Below, in pieces: positions 12,860 to 22,590 of a stretch of DNA of 64,000 nucleotides. Position 1 is the first letter of the stretch. Every line of letters starts with the position of its first letter. This stretch comes from Roseovarius indicus (GTDB lineage: Bacteria > Pseudomonadota > Alphaproteobacteria > Rhodobacterales > Rhodobacteraceae), in assembly GCF_008728195.1 (NCBI RefSeq), contig NZ_CP031598.1, forward strand, positions 2,790,001-2,854,000. Reading direction: 5' to 3'. Both the position numbers and the translations under genes were made by a program. The notes beneath the pieces were generated by a model. It was not told the DNA's origin. It did not search any database and saw nothing but the letters and a program-made list of their open reading frames with translations.

Positions 12860-13495
12860 CTAGTTGCTCGTCACCAGCCGCAGATGCGGCGGGCCCCGCT
12901 TCACGGGAACGGGCCGCGGCGCCGGCTCGGGCCGCCTCACCTCGACCGGGCCGCCATCCACCGGCGCCACCCGCATGCGGGCCACATCGAACCGCCGCGG
13001 CACACGGCCCGGCCGGCCATCGGCCACCAGGCAGCCGATCGCCCGGCTCACGTCGCCAAGGTCGCTGCGCAGCGGCAGCAACAGCATCCGGCCCGTCAGC
13101 TTGGGCTGACCGAAACCCGAGGCCGACACCAGGTCAAGCTGCACCGTCGCCGGCTCTTCGAACAGCCGCGCCAGCGCCCCGGCAAAAGCCTCGCGCCCCT
13201 CGGGGTTGATGAAACTGCTCACCGGCATACCCCGCACATCCATGCCCATCAGCTCGGCCAGGTTCGCCCCGGCCACCCGGAACCGCGCCAGCCCCGGCGC
13301 GATCCGCTCCAGGATGAACGTATCCGACAGCAACCCCTCGATTCGCCTCGGGTCGATATCGGCCCGCTTCGGCACGGTCCGCCCGTCCTGCAGGCCCAAC
13401 CAGTATGCAAGCAGCTTCCTCGTATCCCGACCGTCGCCAGGGCGGCTCGCCGAAAGCTCGATCACGTCGTCGGATGTGTCTGTCTCGTCACTCAT
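12860..13495 (-). CDS. PAS-domain protein (PAS_5-like)
   Basis: A 211-residue protein with one PAS-like domain at about residues 22-155 (LLAYWLGLQDGRTVPKRADI; then LSDTFILERIAPGLARFRVAG) and a Pro/Arg-rich tail. No kinase, cyclase or DNA-binding domain follows, so it is a stand-alone sensor or adaptor. A GAGGG Shine-Dalgarno lies before the ATG. The divergent intergenic region to yicC contains a full TTAA-N7-TTAA CtrA-type site, which suggests membership in the CtrA regulon. The PAS_5 assignment is from memory of the family and not certain. Confidence 0.75.
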   Translation of the reverse strand: MSDETDTSDDVIELSASRPGDGRDTRKLLAYWLGLQDGRTVPKRADIDPRRIEGLLSDTFILERIAPGLARFRVAGANLAELMGMDVRGMPVSSFINPEGREAFAGALARLFEEPATVQLDLVSASGFGQPKLTGRMLLLPLRSDLGDVSRAIGCLVADGRPGRVPRRFDVARMRVAPVDGGPVEVRRPEPAPRPVPVKRGPPHLRLVTSN

Positions 13496-13606
13496 CGTCT
13501 TGCCCTCTTGCGGGTCTTCGCCCAGCTATGACCGGTGCGGCGCTGGCATGATGGCTTGCGTATGCATACGATTTTACATGATTTCCCCGAGAAGGCGCCT
13601 GAAATA

Positions 13607-13621
13607 TTAATAAATGGTTAA
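13607..13621. promoter_or_regulatory. Full CtrA-type binding site
   Basis: TTAATAAATGGTTAA matches the CtrA consensus TTAA-N7-TTAA exactly and also contains the reverse complement of the half-site TTAACCAT. It sits in an AT-rich 240-bp gap, 112 bp upstream of the PAS gene start and 118 bp upstream of yicC, so it could serve either. Confidence 0.7.
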
Positions 13622-13738
13622 CGCTTTCCGGGGCCCGGCAACGTTTCGCTGCCCCGCCGCCGCGCTTGCCCTCGTCCAAGCGAATGGCTAGGACGAACCC
13701 GGAAACGCGCCCGGCAGGGGCATGGCAGGAGGACCCGC

Positions 13739-14629
13739 GTGCTCAGATCAATGACGGCTTTCGCTGCGGCCAAGGGCGCGCAGGACGGCTTTTCCTGGAC
13801 ATGGGAAATGCGCAGCGTCAACGGCAAGGGGCTCGACCTGCGCCTGCGCGTGCCCGACTGGGTCGACGGGCTCGAAGCGGGGCTGCGCGCCCGCGCGGGC
13901 AAGGCCCTCGGGCGCGGCAATGTCAGCCTCAACCTCCGGCTCGTGCGCGACGACGGGGCAGGGGCGCTCGCCGTCAACGCGGCCCAGCTCGAAGATGTGC
14001 TCACCGCCATGGCCGAGGTGGAAAACCGGGCGATGGCCCGCGGCGTCACCCTGGCCCCGGCCACGGCGGCCGATCTCCTCGGCCTGCGTGGCGTGCTCGA
14101 CACCGGCGCGGGCGAGGACGACACCACCGCCCTCTGCAAGACGCTGCTGGCCGATTTCGAAACCGTCCTCGCCGCCTTCCTCGACATGCGCGCGACCGAA
14201 GGCCGGGCACTCGCGGCCGTCCTCACCGCCCAGCTCGACGATATCGAACGGCTCACCGACGCGGCCGCGCAAGCCGCCGAGGCCCGCAAACCGGAAATGG
14301 AACAGGCCTTCAAAGCCGCGCTCGCCCGCGTCATGGAAACGGCGGACACCGCCGACGAGGCCCGCATCGCCCAGGAAATGGCGCTGATCGCGGTCAAGGC
14401 CGACGTCACCGAGGAACTCGACCGCCTGCGCGCCCATGTCGCCGCCGCCCGCGACCTCCTCGCCGCCGGCAGCCCGGTGGGCCGCAAGCTCGATTTCCTG
14501 TCGCAGGAATTCAACCGCGAGGCCAACACGCTGTGTTCCAAGGCGCAGAACAAGGCGCTCACCGCCACGGGGCTCGAACTCAAGACCGTGATCGACCAGA
14601 TGCGCGAGCAGGTGCAGAATGTCGAATGA
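13739..14629 (+). CDS. YicC family endoribonuclease
   Basis: A 296-residue YicC/YloC protein, a family shown to be a ribonuclease acting in sRNA or mRNA turnover. The N-terminus LRSMTAFA and the C-terminal DUF1732 region (KLDFLSQEFNREANTLCSKA, then ALKTVIDQMREQVQN-like) are characteristic. The start is GTG, supported by AGGAGG six bases upstream and by the family's usual MIRSMTGFA beginning. It precedes gmk, an arrangement common in proteobacteria. A CtrA-type site lies upstream. Confidence 0.92.
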   Translation: MLRSMTAFAAAKGAQDGFSWTWEMRSVNGKGLDLRLRVPDWVDGLEAGLRARAGKALGRGNVSLNLRLVRDDGAGALAVNAAQLEDVLTAMAEVENRAMARGVTLAPATAADLLGLRGVLDTGAGEDDTTALCKTLLADFETVLAAFLDMRATEGRALAAVLTAQLDDIERLTDAAAQAAEARKPEMEQAFKAALARVMETADTADEARIAQEMALIAVKADVTEELDRLRAHVAAARDLLAAGSPVGRKLDFLSQEFNREANTLCSKAQNKALTATGLELKTVIDQMREQVQNVE

Positions 14630-14691
14630 CGGCCCGCAACCGCACATGTCGGATGTGAGTATTTTCAGAACAATGAAAGGGCAGGGTGCAC

Positions 14692-15333
14692 ATGGCTGAA
14701 CGGCGCGGGCTTCTGATCATCCTGTCCTCGCCCTCTGGCGCGGGCAAATCCACCCTGTCGCGGCGCCTGCGCGACTGGGACGACACGATCTCCTTCTCGG
14801 TCTCCGCCACCACCCGCACCCCGCGCGAGGGCGAGGTCGACGGGCAGGATTACCACTTCATGACCGAGACCAATTTCAAGCGCGCGGTCAACGCCGGCCA
14901 GATGCTCGAACATGCCCACGTCTTCGGCAATTTCTACGGCTCGCCGCGCGGGCCCGTCGAAGAGGCCATAGGGCAGGGGCGCGACGTGCTCTTCGACATC
15001 GACTGGCAGGGCGCCCAGCAGATCCAGAACTCGGCCCTCGGCCAGCATACGCTCTCGATCTTCATCCTGCCCCCCTCCATCGCCGAGCTGCGCGCCCGCC
15101 TCGTCAAGCGCGGCCAGGACGCGCCCGACGTGGTCGCCAAGCGGATGCAGAAAAGCTGGGACGAGATCAGCCACTGGGGCGAATACAGCTACGTGCTCAT
15201 CAACGACGATCTCGACGCCACCGACGAAAAGCTCAAGAGCATCGTCACGGCGGCCCGGCTCAAGCGCATCCAGCAGCCGGGCCTCAACGCCCATGTGCAG
15301 AAACTCCAACAGGAATTCGAGGACAACACATGA
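14692..15333 (+). CDS. gmk: Guanylate kinase
   Basis: Gmk phosphorylates GMP to GDP in the cytosol. The 213-residue protein has the P-loop SSPSGAGKS at residues 12-20, the GMP-binding region ([19 protein letters not shown]) and the lid/C-terminal segment. ATG 14692 is chosen; a GTG six bases earlier is in frame. The TGA overlaps the start of the carbonic anhydrase gene (ATGA). Confidence 0.97.
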   Translation: MAERRGLLIILSSPSGAGKSTLSRRLRDWDDTISFSVSATTRTPREGEVDGQDYHFMTETNFKRAVNAGQMLEHAHVFGNFYGSPRGPVEEAIGQGRDVLFDIDWQGAQQIQNSALGQHTLSIFILPPSIAELRARLVKRGQDAPDVVAKRMQKSWDEISHWGEYSYVLINDDLDATDEKLKSIVTAARLKRIQQPGLNAHVQKLQQEFEDNT

Positions 15334-15851
15334 CCATCTATTCGCTCGACGGCCACACCCCGCAACTGGCAGATGACACCTGGGTCGCCCCCGATGCCAA
15401 CCTGATCGGGCAGGTGATCCTCGAGGAAGGCGCCTCCGTCTGGTTCGGCGCCACGCTCCGCGGCGACAACGAGCCCATCACCATCGGCCGCGGCTCGAAC
15501 GTGCAGGAAAACTGCGTCATGCATACCGACATGGGCTACCCCCTGACCGTGGGCGAGAACTGCACCATCGGCCACAAGGTCATGCTGCATGGCTGCACGC
15601 TCGGTAACAACACCCTCATCGGCATGGGCGCCACCATCCTCAACGGCGCGAAGATCGGCAACAACTGCCTGATCGGCGCCGGCGCGCTGGTGACCGAGGG
15701 CAAGGAAATCCCCGATGGCAGCCTCGTCATGGGCGCGCCGGGCAAGGTCGTCCGCCAGCTCGACGACAAGGCCCTCGAAGCGGTCACCTACGGCGCGGTC
15801 CACTACCAGGAAAACATGCGCCGCTACCGCGACGGTCTCAAGGAAGTCTGA
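15330..15851 (+). CDS. Gamma-class carbonic anhydrase family protein
   Basis: A 173-residue left-handed beta-helix protein with hexapeptide repeats. The three zinc-type histidines of the family are in place (H65 in VMHTDMG, H82 and H87 in [10 protein letters not shown]). Members hydrate CO2 or act as YrdA-like proteins of unclear activity. The gene starts within the gmk stop codon and is followed by phoR after 18 bp. Context gives no metabolic clue. Confidence 0.93.
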   Translation: MTIYSLDGHTPQLADDTWVAPDANLIGQVILEEGASVWFGATLRGDNEPITIGRGSNVQENCVMHTDMGYPLTVGENCTIGHKVMLHGCTLGNNTLIGMGATILNGAKIGNNCLIGAGALVTEGKEIPDGSLVMGAPGKVVRQLDDKALEAVTYGAVHYQENMRRYRDGLKEV

Positions 15852-15869
15852 CGGGGGCAGCGACAGGCG

Positions 15870-16928
15870 ATGAACGCCGACAACATCTCGTCGCTCCTGG
15901 GCGCCATCCCGCTCCCCTCGGTCCTGATCGGCCGGGGCGAGCGCATCCTCGGCGCCAATGACCGCGCGCTTCAGCTGCTGGGGCCGACCATCACCGGCCG
16001 CCACTTCATCACCGCCCTGCGCCAGCCCGCCATCCTCGACGCGATCGAGGCCTGCCTGCGCGACAGCCAGCCGCGCACCACCCGCTACCTCTCCTCCGAC
16101 GGCACCCAGGACACCACCTTCGTCGTCACCTGCTCGGCGGTCGACACCGAGGCCGGCCGCGGCGTGCTGGTCTGCTTCGAGGATGTCACACACATGGAGC
16201 AGGCCGGCCAGATGCGCCGCGACTTCGTCGCCAATGTCAGCCACGAACTCCGCAGCCCCCTGACGGCGCTGCTGGGCTTCATCGAAACCCTGCGCGGCCC
16301 CGCCAAAGGCGACGCGGCGGCCTCCGAACGCTTTCTCGGCACCATGCAGGACGAGGCCCAGCGGATGGAACGGCTCGTCCGCGACCTCCTCTCGCTCAGC
16401 CGGGTCGAGGAACAGGAACGCGTCCGCCCCACCGACCCGGTCGACCTCTGCCGCCTGATCGGCAGCGTCCGCCACGCCCTCACGCCGGTCGCCGAGGAAA
16501 ACGGCGTTACCCTCACCACCGACCTGCCGGAAACCCCGATCATCGTGCCCGGTGACACCGACCAGCTTCAGCAGGTGATCACCAACCTGACCGAGAACGC
16601 CATCAAGTATGGCGGGCAGGGCAAGACGGTGCATGTCTCCCTGACCACCACCGAGCAGGAGCCGCTGGTGCGCGGGCCCGCCGCCGTCATCTCGGTGCGC
16701 GACGATGGGCCGGGCATCGACCCGGTCCACATCCCCCGCCTGACCGAACGCTTCTACCGCGTCGACAGCCACCGCTCGCGCGCCATGGGCGGCACCGGGC
16801 TCGGCCTCGCCATCGTCAAGCACATCGTCGGCCGCCACCGCGGCCGCCTGCGAATCGAATCGCGCCCCGGCGAGGGCAGCGATTTCCGGGTCGTCCTGCC
16901 GCGTGACCACGCGCAACAGCCGCGCTGA
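15870..16928 (+). CDS. phoR: Phosphate regulon sensor kinase PhoR, without membrane segment
   Basis: A 352-residue histidine kinase with a PAS domain at about residues 8-110, HisKA with phospho-acceptor H125 in VSHELRSPL, and an HATPase domain (NLTENAIKYGG near 236, DDGPGID near 282, GGTGLGLAI near 306). PhoR phosphorylates PhoB when phosphate is scarce. No hydrophobic helix is visible, so unlike E. coli PhoR this protein appears soluble and must sense through PhoU/PstB contact. It precedes pstS and a Pho box separates the two. Confidence 0.93.
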   Translation: MNADNISSLLGAIPLPSVLIGRGERILGANDRALQLLGPTITGRHFITALRQPAILDAIEACLRDSQPRTTRYLSSDGTQDTTFVVTCSAVDTEAGRGVLVCFEDVTHMEQAGQMRRDFVANVSHELRSPLTALLGFIETLRGPAKGDAAASERFLGTMQDEAQRMERLVRDLLSLSRVEEQERVRPTDPVDLCRLIGSVRHALTPVAEENGVTLTTDLPETPIIVPGDTDQLQQVITNLTENAIKYGGQGKTVHVSLTTTEQEPLVRGPAAVISVRDDGPGIDPVHIPRLTERFYRVDSHRSRAMGGTGLGLAIVKHIVGRHRGRLRIESRPGEGSDFRVVLPRDHAQQPR

Positions 16929-16988
16929 GCCCGATCTGAAAAGGCCGACCCCGCGTCAGTACGGCGAATTTCCCTAACAACTTCTGAA

Positions 16989-17021
16989 CCGTCATAAAAC
17001 CGTTACAAACCTGTAACAAAA
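16989..17021 (+). promoter_or_regulatory. Pho box (three 11-bp direct repeats)
   Basis: CCGTCATAAAA, CCGTTACAAAC and CTGTAACAAAA follow one another without gaps, each 11 bp and matching the PhoB-binding repeat CTGTCATAAAT. The set ends 78 bp upstream of the pstS start, consistent with PhoB activation of the pst operon. Confidence 0.88.
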
Positions 17022-17099
17022 GCGTCGCGGGCGGGGTCTAGCAGAACGCCCAAGGCCATCTGCTGTTGTGGCCTCGCAAACCGAAATCAGGAGCTATCT

Positions 17100-18140
17100 A
17101 TGTCCTTTGTGAAACTGACCGCCTCCTCGCTGGCGATCGCTGCCGTTTCCGCCACCGCTGCCGCCGCACGTGACAACGTGCAGGTCGCCGGGTCCTCGAC
17201 CGTTCTGCCGTATGCCTCGATCGTCGCCGAACTCTTCGGCGAAAACACCGACTTCCCGACCCCGGTCGTGGAATCGGGCGGCTCGTCGGCCGGCCTCAAG
17301 CGCTTCTGCGAAGGCGTGGGCGAAAACACCATCGACGTCGCCAACGCCTCGCGCGCCATCCGCGAAAAGGAAATCAAGGCCTGCGCCGAAAACGGCGTCA
17401 CCGACATCATCGAAGTCCGCATCGGCTATGACGGCATCGTCTTCGCCAGCCAGCAGTCGGGCCCCGAATTCACCGCGTTCGAGCCTTCCGACATCTTCAA
17501 CGCCATCGGCGCCAAGGTCATGGTTGACGGCAAAGTCGTCGACAACCCGCACACCAACTGGGCCGACTTCAACAGCGATCTGCCCGACGCCGAGATCGCC
17601 ATGTTCATCCCGGGCACCAAGCACGGCACCCGCGAAGTCTTCGAAGACAAGGTCCTCCTGAAGGGCTGCGAAGACACCGGCGCCATGAAAGCCATGATGG
17701 ATGGCGGCATGAACGAGGACGACGCCGAGGATGCCTGCCTCGACGTGCGCACCGACGGCAAATCGGTCGACATCGACGGTGACTACACCGAAACCCTCGC
17801 CCGCATCGACGCCAACACCAACGGCATCGGCGTGTTCGGCCTGGCGTTCTACGAGAACAACACCGACAAGCTCAAAGTTGCCACCATGGGCGGCATCTCG
17901 CCCTCGACCGAGACCATCGCCTCGGGCGAATACCCGGTCTCGCGCCCGCTGTTCTTCTACGTGAAGAAAGCCCATATCGGCGTGATCCCCGGCCTGAAAG
18001 AATACGCCCAGTTCTTCGTCGCCGACGAGATCGCCGGCCCGGGCGGCCCGCTCTCCAACTACGGCCTCGTCGCCGATCCGGAACTGGCCGACACCCAGGC
18101 CGTGGTCGAAGAAGAAAAGACCATGGGCGGCAGCATGTAA
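17100..18140 (+). CDS. pstS: Phosphate ABC transporter, periplasmic binding protein
   Basis: PstS captures phosphate in the periplasm for the PstCAB permease. The 346-residue precursor has a signal peptide (cleavage about residue 23, after ATAAAA). The phosphate-binding motifs follow: VAGSSTVLPY, ESGGSSAGLKRF, and a loop around IDVANASR. A GGAG precedes the ATG and a triple Pho box lies upstream. A strong hairpin between pstS and pstC probably stabilises pstS mRNA or partly terminates, giving excess binding protein. Confidence 0.96.
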   Translation: MSFVKLTASSLAIAAVSATAAAARDNVQVAGSSTVLPYASIVAELFGENTDFPTPVVESGGSSAGLKRFCEGVGENTIDVANASRAIREKEIKACAENGVTDIIEVRIGYDGIVFASQQSGPEFTAFEPSDIFNAIGAKVMVDGKVVDNPHTNWADFNSDLPDAEIAMFIPGTKHGTREVFEDKVLLKGCEDTGAMKAMMDGGMNEDDAEDACLDVRTDGKSVDIDGDYTETLARIDANTNGIGVFGLAFYENNTDKLKVATMGGISPSTETIASGEYPVSRPLFFYVKKAHIGVIPGLKEYAQFFVADEIAGPGGPLSNYGLVADPELADTQAVVEEEKTMGGSM

Positions 18141-18158
18141 TCAGGCTCTGCCTGACCT

Positions 18159-18194
18159 GGGGGCGGCGCATTTCGCCGCCCCCCGAACCTCTTT
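18159..18194 (+). terminator. Intra-operon hairpin between pstS and pstC
   Basis: GGGGGCGGCG pairs perfectly with CGCCGCCCCC around the loop CATTT, followed by a weak T-rich stretch (CTCTTTT). It is better read as an attenuator or mRNA-stability element than as a full terminator, since pstC begins 37 bp later. Confidence 0.75.
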
Positions 18195-18230
18195 TAGACC
18201 CTTTTCAGAGACAAGAAGGATGGGGGGCAC

Positions 18231-19703
18231 ATGCCTTTACTCTGGCTCATCTTGATCGTGCTTGCGATCGCGGTGGCGGGCTACGTTCTGGGCCGGCAGC
18301 GCGCCGTCGCCAGCGCCGGGGGCGACAGCCGCCAGCTGCACTCGCTGCCATCCTATTACGGCTCGAACGTCGCGCTGAAGGCCATCGTTCCGGCCTTCCT
18401 GCTGCTGATCGCCTGGCTGCTGATCCAGCCGCTCTACGTCAACAACGCGGTCTCGGGGATGATCCCCGAAAACTCGGTCAGGGAAGGCTCATCGCTCGGG
18501 CTGGTCATGGCCGAGGTGCGCCGCGCCGCCGACGGGCTCGACGTCATCGTGGGGCAGGGCATGATCACCGAGGATTACGCCCGCAGCGACGAGGCAGACC
18601 CCGCCCAGATCGGCGAGCAGCTCCGCGAAGCCGGGCAGGTCGTCACCTCCGAGCTCACCCAGCCCATTCTGCGCGCCGCGCAAAGCTACCGGGTGATGAA
18701 CGCCACCGGCAACACGATCATGACCGTCGCGGTGCTGATCCTGTCGGTGCTGGGCTTCCTCTACGGCCTCAAGGAAAGCCAGGCCGACTTCCGCGCCCGC
18801 AACGTGGTGGAACATGGCGTTCGCGCCATCCTCGTCGGCGCGGCCTCCATCGCCATCCTGACCACCGTCGGCATCGTCCTGTCGCTCGTCTTCAACACCA
18901 TCGAGTTCTTCCGCCTCTACCCGGCCGCCGATTTCTTCTTCGGCCTCAACTGGGCGCCCAGCTTCTCGGGCCGCGGCGGCAGCTCCGAACTCGGCGTTCT
19001 GCCGCTCCTCTGGGGCACGTTCTACATCTCCATCGTGGCGCTCGCCGTGGCGGTCCCCATCGGCCTCTTCGCCGCCATCTATCTCTCGGAATACGCCAGC
19101 CCGCGCGTCCGCGCCTTCGCCAAGCCGATGCTCGAGGTTCTGGCTGGCATCCCCACCATCGTCTACGGCCTCTTCGCCCTGCTGACGGTCGGCCCGCTGC
19201 TGCTGAAATTCTTCGGCGATGACGGGCTGGGCTGGATGCAGGCCGGCACCGCGGTGATGACGGCGGGGCTCGTCATGGGCATCATGCTCATCCCCTTCGT
19301 CTCCTCGCTCAGCGATGACATCATCAACTCGGTCCCGCAGGCCATGCGCGACGGCTCCTACGGCCTCGGCGCCACCAAGTCGGAAACCATCCGCCAGGTG
19401 GTGCTGCCGGCGGCACTGCCGGGCATCGTCGGCGCCATCCTTCTGGCCGCCTCGCGCGCCATCGGCGAGACCATGATCGTGGTGCTCGGGGCAGGGGCCG
19501 CGGCCCGGCTCTCGCTCAACCCCTTCGAGGCGATGACCACCGTCACCGCCAAGATCGTCAGCCAGCTCACCGGCGACGCCGACTTCGCCTCTCCCGAGGC
19601 GCTCGTCGCCTTCGCCCTCGGCATGACGCTCTTCGTCATCACGCTCTGCCTCAACATCTTCGCGCTCTACATCGTGCGCAAATACCGGGAGCAATACGAA
19701 TGA
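18231..19703 (+). CDS. pstC: Phosphate ABC transporter permease PstC
   Basis: A 490-residue inner-membrane permease. The C-terminal half carries the usual six spans and the cytoplasmic EAA loop that contacts PstB (around GLGATKSETIRQVVLPAALPG). The N-terminal roughly 200 residues are extra relative to the 319-residue E. coli protein and include two or three spans flanking a periplasmic loop, the extension common in alphaproteobacteria. The stop overlaps the pstA start (ATGA). Confidence 0.95.
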   Translation: MPLLWLILIVLAIAVAGYVLGRQRAVASAGGDSRQLHSLPSYYGSNVALKAIVPAFLLLIAWLLIQPLYVNNAVSGMIPENSVREGSSLGLVMAEVRRAADGLDVIVGQGMITEDYARSDEADPAQIGEQLREAGQVVTSELTQPILRAAQSYRVMNATGNTIMTVAVLILSVLGFLYGLKESQADFRARNVVEHGVRAILVGAASIAILTTVGIVLSLVFNTIEFFRLYPAADFFFGLNWAPSFSGRGGSSELGVLPLLWGTFYISIVALAVAVPIGLFAAIYLSEYASPRVRAFAKPMLEVLAGIPTIVYGLFALLTVGPLLLKFFGDDGLGWMQAGTAVMTAGLVMGIMLIPFVSSLSDDIINSVPQAMRDGSYGLGATKSETIRQVVLPAALPGIVGAILLAASRAIGETMIVVLGAGAAARLSLNPFEAMTTVTAKIVSQLTGDADFASPEALVAFALGMTLFVITLCLNIFALYIVRKYREQYE

Positions 19704-21028
19704 CCGACGCGACCCTGAACGGCGACGGCGCCGGCAAGAGCAACTCGCTCACCGCCCGGGATGCCCGTACCAAACGCCGCAACGCCGCCGAGAAGCGCTT
19801 CCAGGCCTACGGCATGATCGCCATCGGCATCGGCCTCTTCTTCCTCGTCGTGCTGGCGATCGCCATCGTCCGCTCCGGCGCCCCGGCCTTCACCAAGACG
19901 GTGGTCGACGTCGAATTCACCCTCTCGCAAGAGGAAATCGACAGCGCCGAAAGCGAGCTCTTCAAGACCAAGGCCTACCAGGACCTGTTCATTTCCAAGC
20001 TCGAAGCCCAGCTCAACGAACGCGGCCTCGAGGTGGATTTCGACGCCGACGCCATCGAGCGCCTGCTCGGCAAGACCGGCGGCACGATCCGCGAATACTA
20101 CCAGGGCAATTCGAACATGATCGGCGAACCGGTCCGCTTCGAACTCGCCGCCTCCTCGCGCGTCGACGGCTATTTCAACGGCCGCGTGACCCGCGAAGGC
20201 ATGCAGGACAGCCGCTTCCTGATGAAGACCGATCTCGACATCGTCGACGCGCTGCACGAGGCCGGCATCATGAAGTCCGCCTTCAACTGGACCTTCATCA
20301 CCGGTACCGACTCCGGCGTCGACAACCCCGGCGGGGCCGGCATCGGCGCCTCAGTGGTGGGCTCGTTCTTCATGATGCTGGTGGTGCTGGCACTGTCGCT
20401 GCCCATCGGCGTCGCGGCCTCGATCTACCTCGAGGAATTCGCCCCCCAGAACAAGTTCACCGACCTGATCGAGGTGAACATCTCCAACCTCGCCGCGGTG
20501 CCCTCGATCGTCTTCGGCATCCTCGGCCTCGCGGTCTTCATCCAGTTCATGCACCTGCCGCAATCGGCCCCGCTGGTGGGCGGCCTGGTGCTGACCCTGA
20601 TGACCCTGCCGACGATCATCATCTCGACCCGCGCCTCGCTCAAGGCGGTCCCGCCGTCCATCCGCGACGCGGCTCTCGGCGTCGGCGCCTCCAAGATGCA
20701 GGCGGTGTTCCACCACGTCCTGCCGCTGGCCATGCCGGGGATCCTGACGGGCACCATCATCGGCCTCGCCCAGGCCCTGGGCGAAACCGCGCCGCTCCTG
20801 CTGATCGGCATGGTGGGCTTCGTCGCCCGCGGCTATCCCGAGGGCATCGTGTCGGGCTTCACCGACCCGAACTCGGCCATGCCGGCCCAGATCTACACCT
20901 GGGCGGCCCGCGCCGACGTGGCCTTCTACGAAAAGGCCTGGGGCGGGATCATCATCCTCCTGATCTTCCTGCTCACGATGAACATTCTCGCCATCATTCT
21001 GCGCCGCCGCTTCGAGCGCCGCTGGTAA
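19700..21028 (+). CDS. pstA: Phosphate ABC transporter permease PstA
   Basis: A 442-residue permease partner of PstC. It has an N-terminal extension of about 150 residues (one span near residues 38-58, then a predicted periplasmic DUF3333-like region) followed by the conventional six-span core with the loop GVGASKMQAVFHHVLPLAMPG. Translation is coupled to pstC through a four-base overlap. The E. coli protein is 296 residues, so the extension is real and matches that of PstC. Confidence 0.95.
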   Translation: MTDATLNGDGAGKSNSLTARDARTKRRNAAEKRFQAYGMIAIGIGLFFLVVLAIAIVRSGAPAFTKTVVDVEFTLSQEEIDSAESELFKTKAYQDLFISKLEAQLNERGLEVDFDADAIERLLGKTGGTIREYYQGNSNMIGEPVRFELAASSRVDGYFNGRVTREGMQDSRFLMKTDLDIVDALHEAGIMKSAFNWTFITGTDSGVDNPGGAGIGASVVGSFFMMLVVLALSLPIGVAASIYLEEFAPQNKFTDLIEVNISNLAAVPSIVFGILGLAVFIQFMHLPQSAPLVGGLVLTLMTLPTIIISTRASLKAVPPSIRDAALGVGASKMQAVFHHVLPLAMPGILTGTIIGLAQALGETAPLLLIGMVGFVARGYPEGIVSGFTDPNSAMPAQIYTWAARADVAFYEKAWGGIIILLIFLLTMNILAIILRRRFERRW

Positions 21029-21043
21029 TCAAGGACAGACCTC

Positions 21044-21841
21044 ATGTATGACACCCCAAATACGGAGAGAACCGTGACCAAGAACGAAACCAAGTTCTCC
21101 GCCCGCAAGGTGCAGGTCTATTACGGCGACACCCACGCCATCAAGGACGTGGATGTCGATATCGAGGACAAGACCGTCACGGCCTTCATCGGTCCGTCGG
21201 GCTGCGGCAAATCCACCTTCCTGCGCTGCCTGAACCGGATGAACGACACCATCGACGTCTGCCGCGTCGAGGGCGACATCCTGCTCGACGGCCAGGACAT
21301 CTACGACAAGAAGGTCGACCCGGTGCAGCTGCGCGCCAAGGTGGGCATGGTGTTCCAGAAGCCCAACCCGTTCCCCAAGTCGATCTACGACAACATCGCC
21401 TACGGCCCCCGCATCCACGGGCTCGCCAAGAACAAGGCCGACCTCGACGAGATCGTCGAGAAGTCGCTCCGCCGCGGCGCCATCTGGAACGAGGTCAAGG
21501 ACAGGCTTCACGCCCCCGGCACCGGCCTCTCCGGCGGCCAGCAACAGCGCCTCTGCATCGCCCGCGCCGTGGCGACCGAGCCCGAAGTGCTGCTGATGGA
21601 CGAGCCCTGCTCGGCCCTCGACCCCATCGCCACCAGCCAGGTCGAGGAACTCATCGACGAGCTGCGCACCAACTACTCGGTCATCATCGTCACCCACTCG
21701 ATGCAGCAGGCCGCCCGCGTCAGCCAGAAGACGGCATTCTTCCACCTCGGAAATCTGGTAGAATTCGGCGAGACCGGCCAGATCTTCACCAACCCCCAGG
21801 ACGAGCGGACGGAAAGCTACATCACCGGCCGTATCGGGTAA
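21044..21841 (+). CDS. pstB: Phosphate ABC transporter ATPase PstB
   Basis: A 265-residue ATPase energising phosphate import and signalling transporter state to PhoR via PhoU. Walker [10 protein letters not shown] is at residues 50-58, the signature LSGGQQQRL near 166 and Walker [14 protein letters not shown] just after. It begins 15 bp after pstA. The first 17 residues are slightly longer than in E. coli; ATG 21044 is the only plausible near start. Confidence 0.97.
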   Translation: MYDTPNTERTVTKNETKFSARKVQVYYGDTHAIKDVDVDIEDKTVTAFIGPSGCGKSTFLRCLNRMNDTIDVCRVEGDILLDGQDIYDKKVDPVQLRAKVGMVFQKPNPFPKSIYDNIAYGPRIHGLAKNKADLDEIVEKSLRRGAIWNEVKDRLHAPGTGLSGGQQQRLCIARAVATEPEVLLMDEPCSALDPIATSQVEELIDELRTNYSVIIVTHSMQQAARVSQKTAFFHLGNLVEFGETGQIFTNPQDERTESYITGRIG

Positions 21842-21850
21842 GGAGCAGAC

Positions 21851-22567
21851 ATGATCGATACACATATCGCCTCGGCCTTCGACCGGGATCTCGAAACGAT
21901 CCAGGCGCTGATCATGAAGATGGGCGGTCTGGTCGAAGACGCCATCCTCAAGGCCGCCACCTCGCTCGAAACCCGCGACGAGGAGCTCGCCGAGGAGGTG
22001 CGCGACAACGACCGCGCCATCGACGAGCTCGAGGAACAGATCAACGAGGAAGCCGCCCGCATCATCGCCATCCGCCAGCCGGCGGCGGTCGACCTGCGCG
22101 TGATCCTCTGCGTCATGAAGATCGCCGCCAATCTCGAGCGCATCGGCGACTACGCCAAGAACATGGCCAAGCGCACCACCGTGCTCAGCCAGATGGCCCA
22201 GATCCACGGCGCCACCGCCTCGATCCGCCGCATGGCGAAAGAGGTCGAGCGCATGCTCAAGGACGTGCTCGACGCCTTCGTCCAGCGCGATGCCGCCACC
22301 GCCAACGCGGTCATCCACCGCGATGAAGACGTCGACCAGATGTACAATGCGCTCTTCCGCGAATTCCTCACCTTCATGATGGAAGACCCGCGCAACATCA
22401 CCGCCTGCATGCATCTGCATTTCATCGCCAAGAACACCGAGCGGATGGGCGACCATGCCACCAACATCGCCGAACAGGTCATCTACCTGGTGACCGGCGA
22501 AGTTCCCGACGACAAACGCCCCAAGGATGACCGCACCTCGACCGATCCCAATGTCGCACCGGCATGA
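21851..22567 (+). CDS. phoU: Phosphate signalling protein PhoU
   Basis: A 238-residue all-helical protein with two PhoU repeats (residues 17-105 and 120-210), including the metal-cluster motif ERIGDYAKN in the first and ERMGDHATN in the second. PhoU dampens PhoR activity when phosphate is plentiful and links it to PstB. It sits between pstB and phoB, with short spacers (9 and 23 bp), completing the operon. Confidence 0.97.
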   Translation: MIDTHIASAFDRDLETIQALIMKMGGLVEDAILKAATSLETRDEELAEEVRDNDRAIDELEEQINEEAARIIAIRQPAAVDLRVILCVMKIAANLERIGDYAKNMAKRTTVLSQMAQIHGATASIRRMAKEVERMLKDVLDAFVQRDAATANAVIHRDEDVDQMYNALFREFLTFMMEDPRNITACMHLHFIAKNTERMGDHATNIAEQVIYLVTGEVPDDKRPKDDRTSTDPNVAPA

Positions 22568-22590
22568 GGCAGTGAACAGGACCCGAAAAG

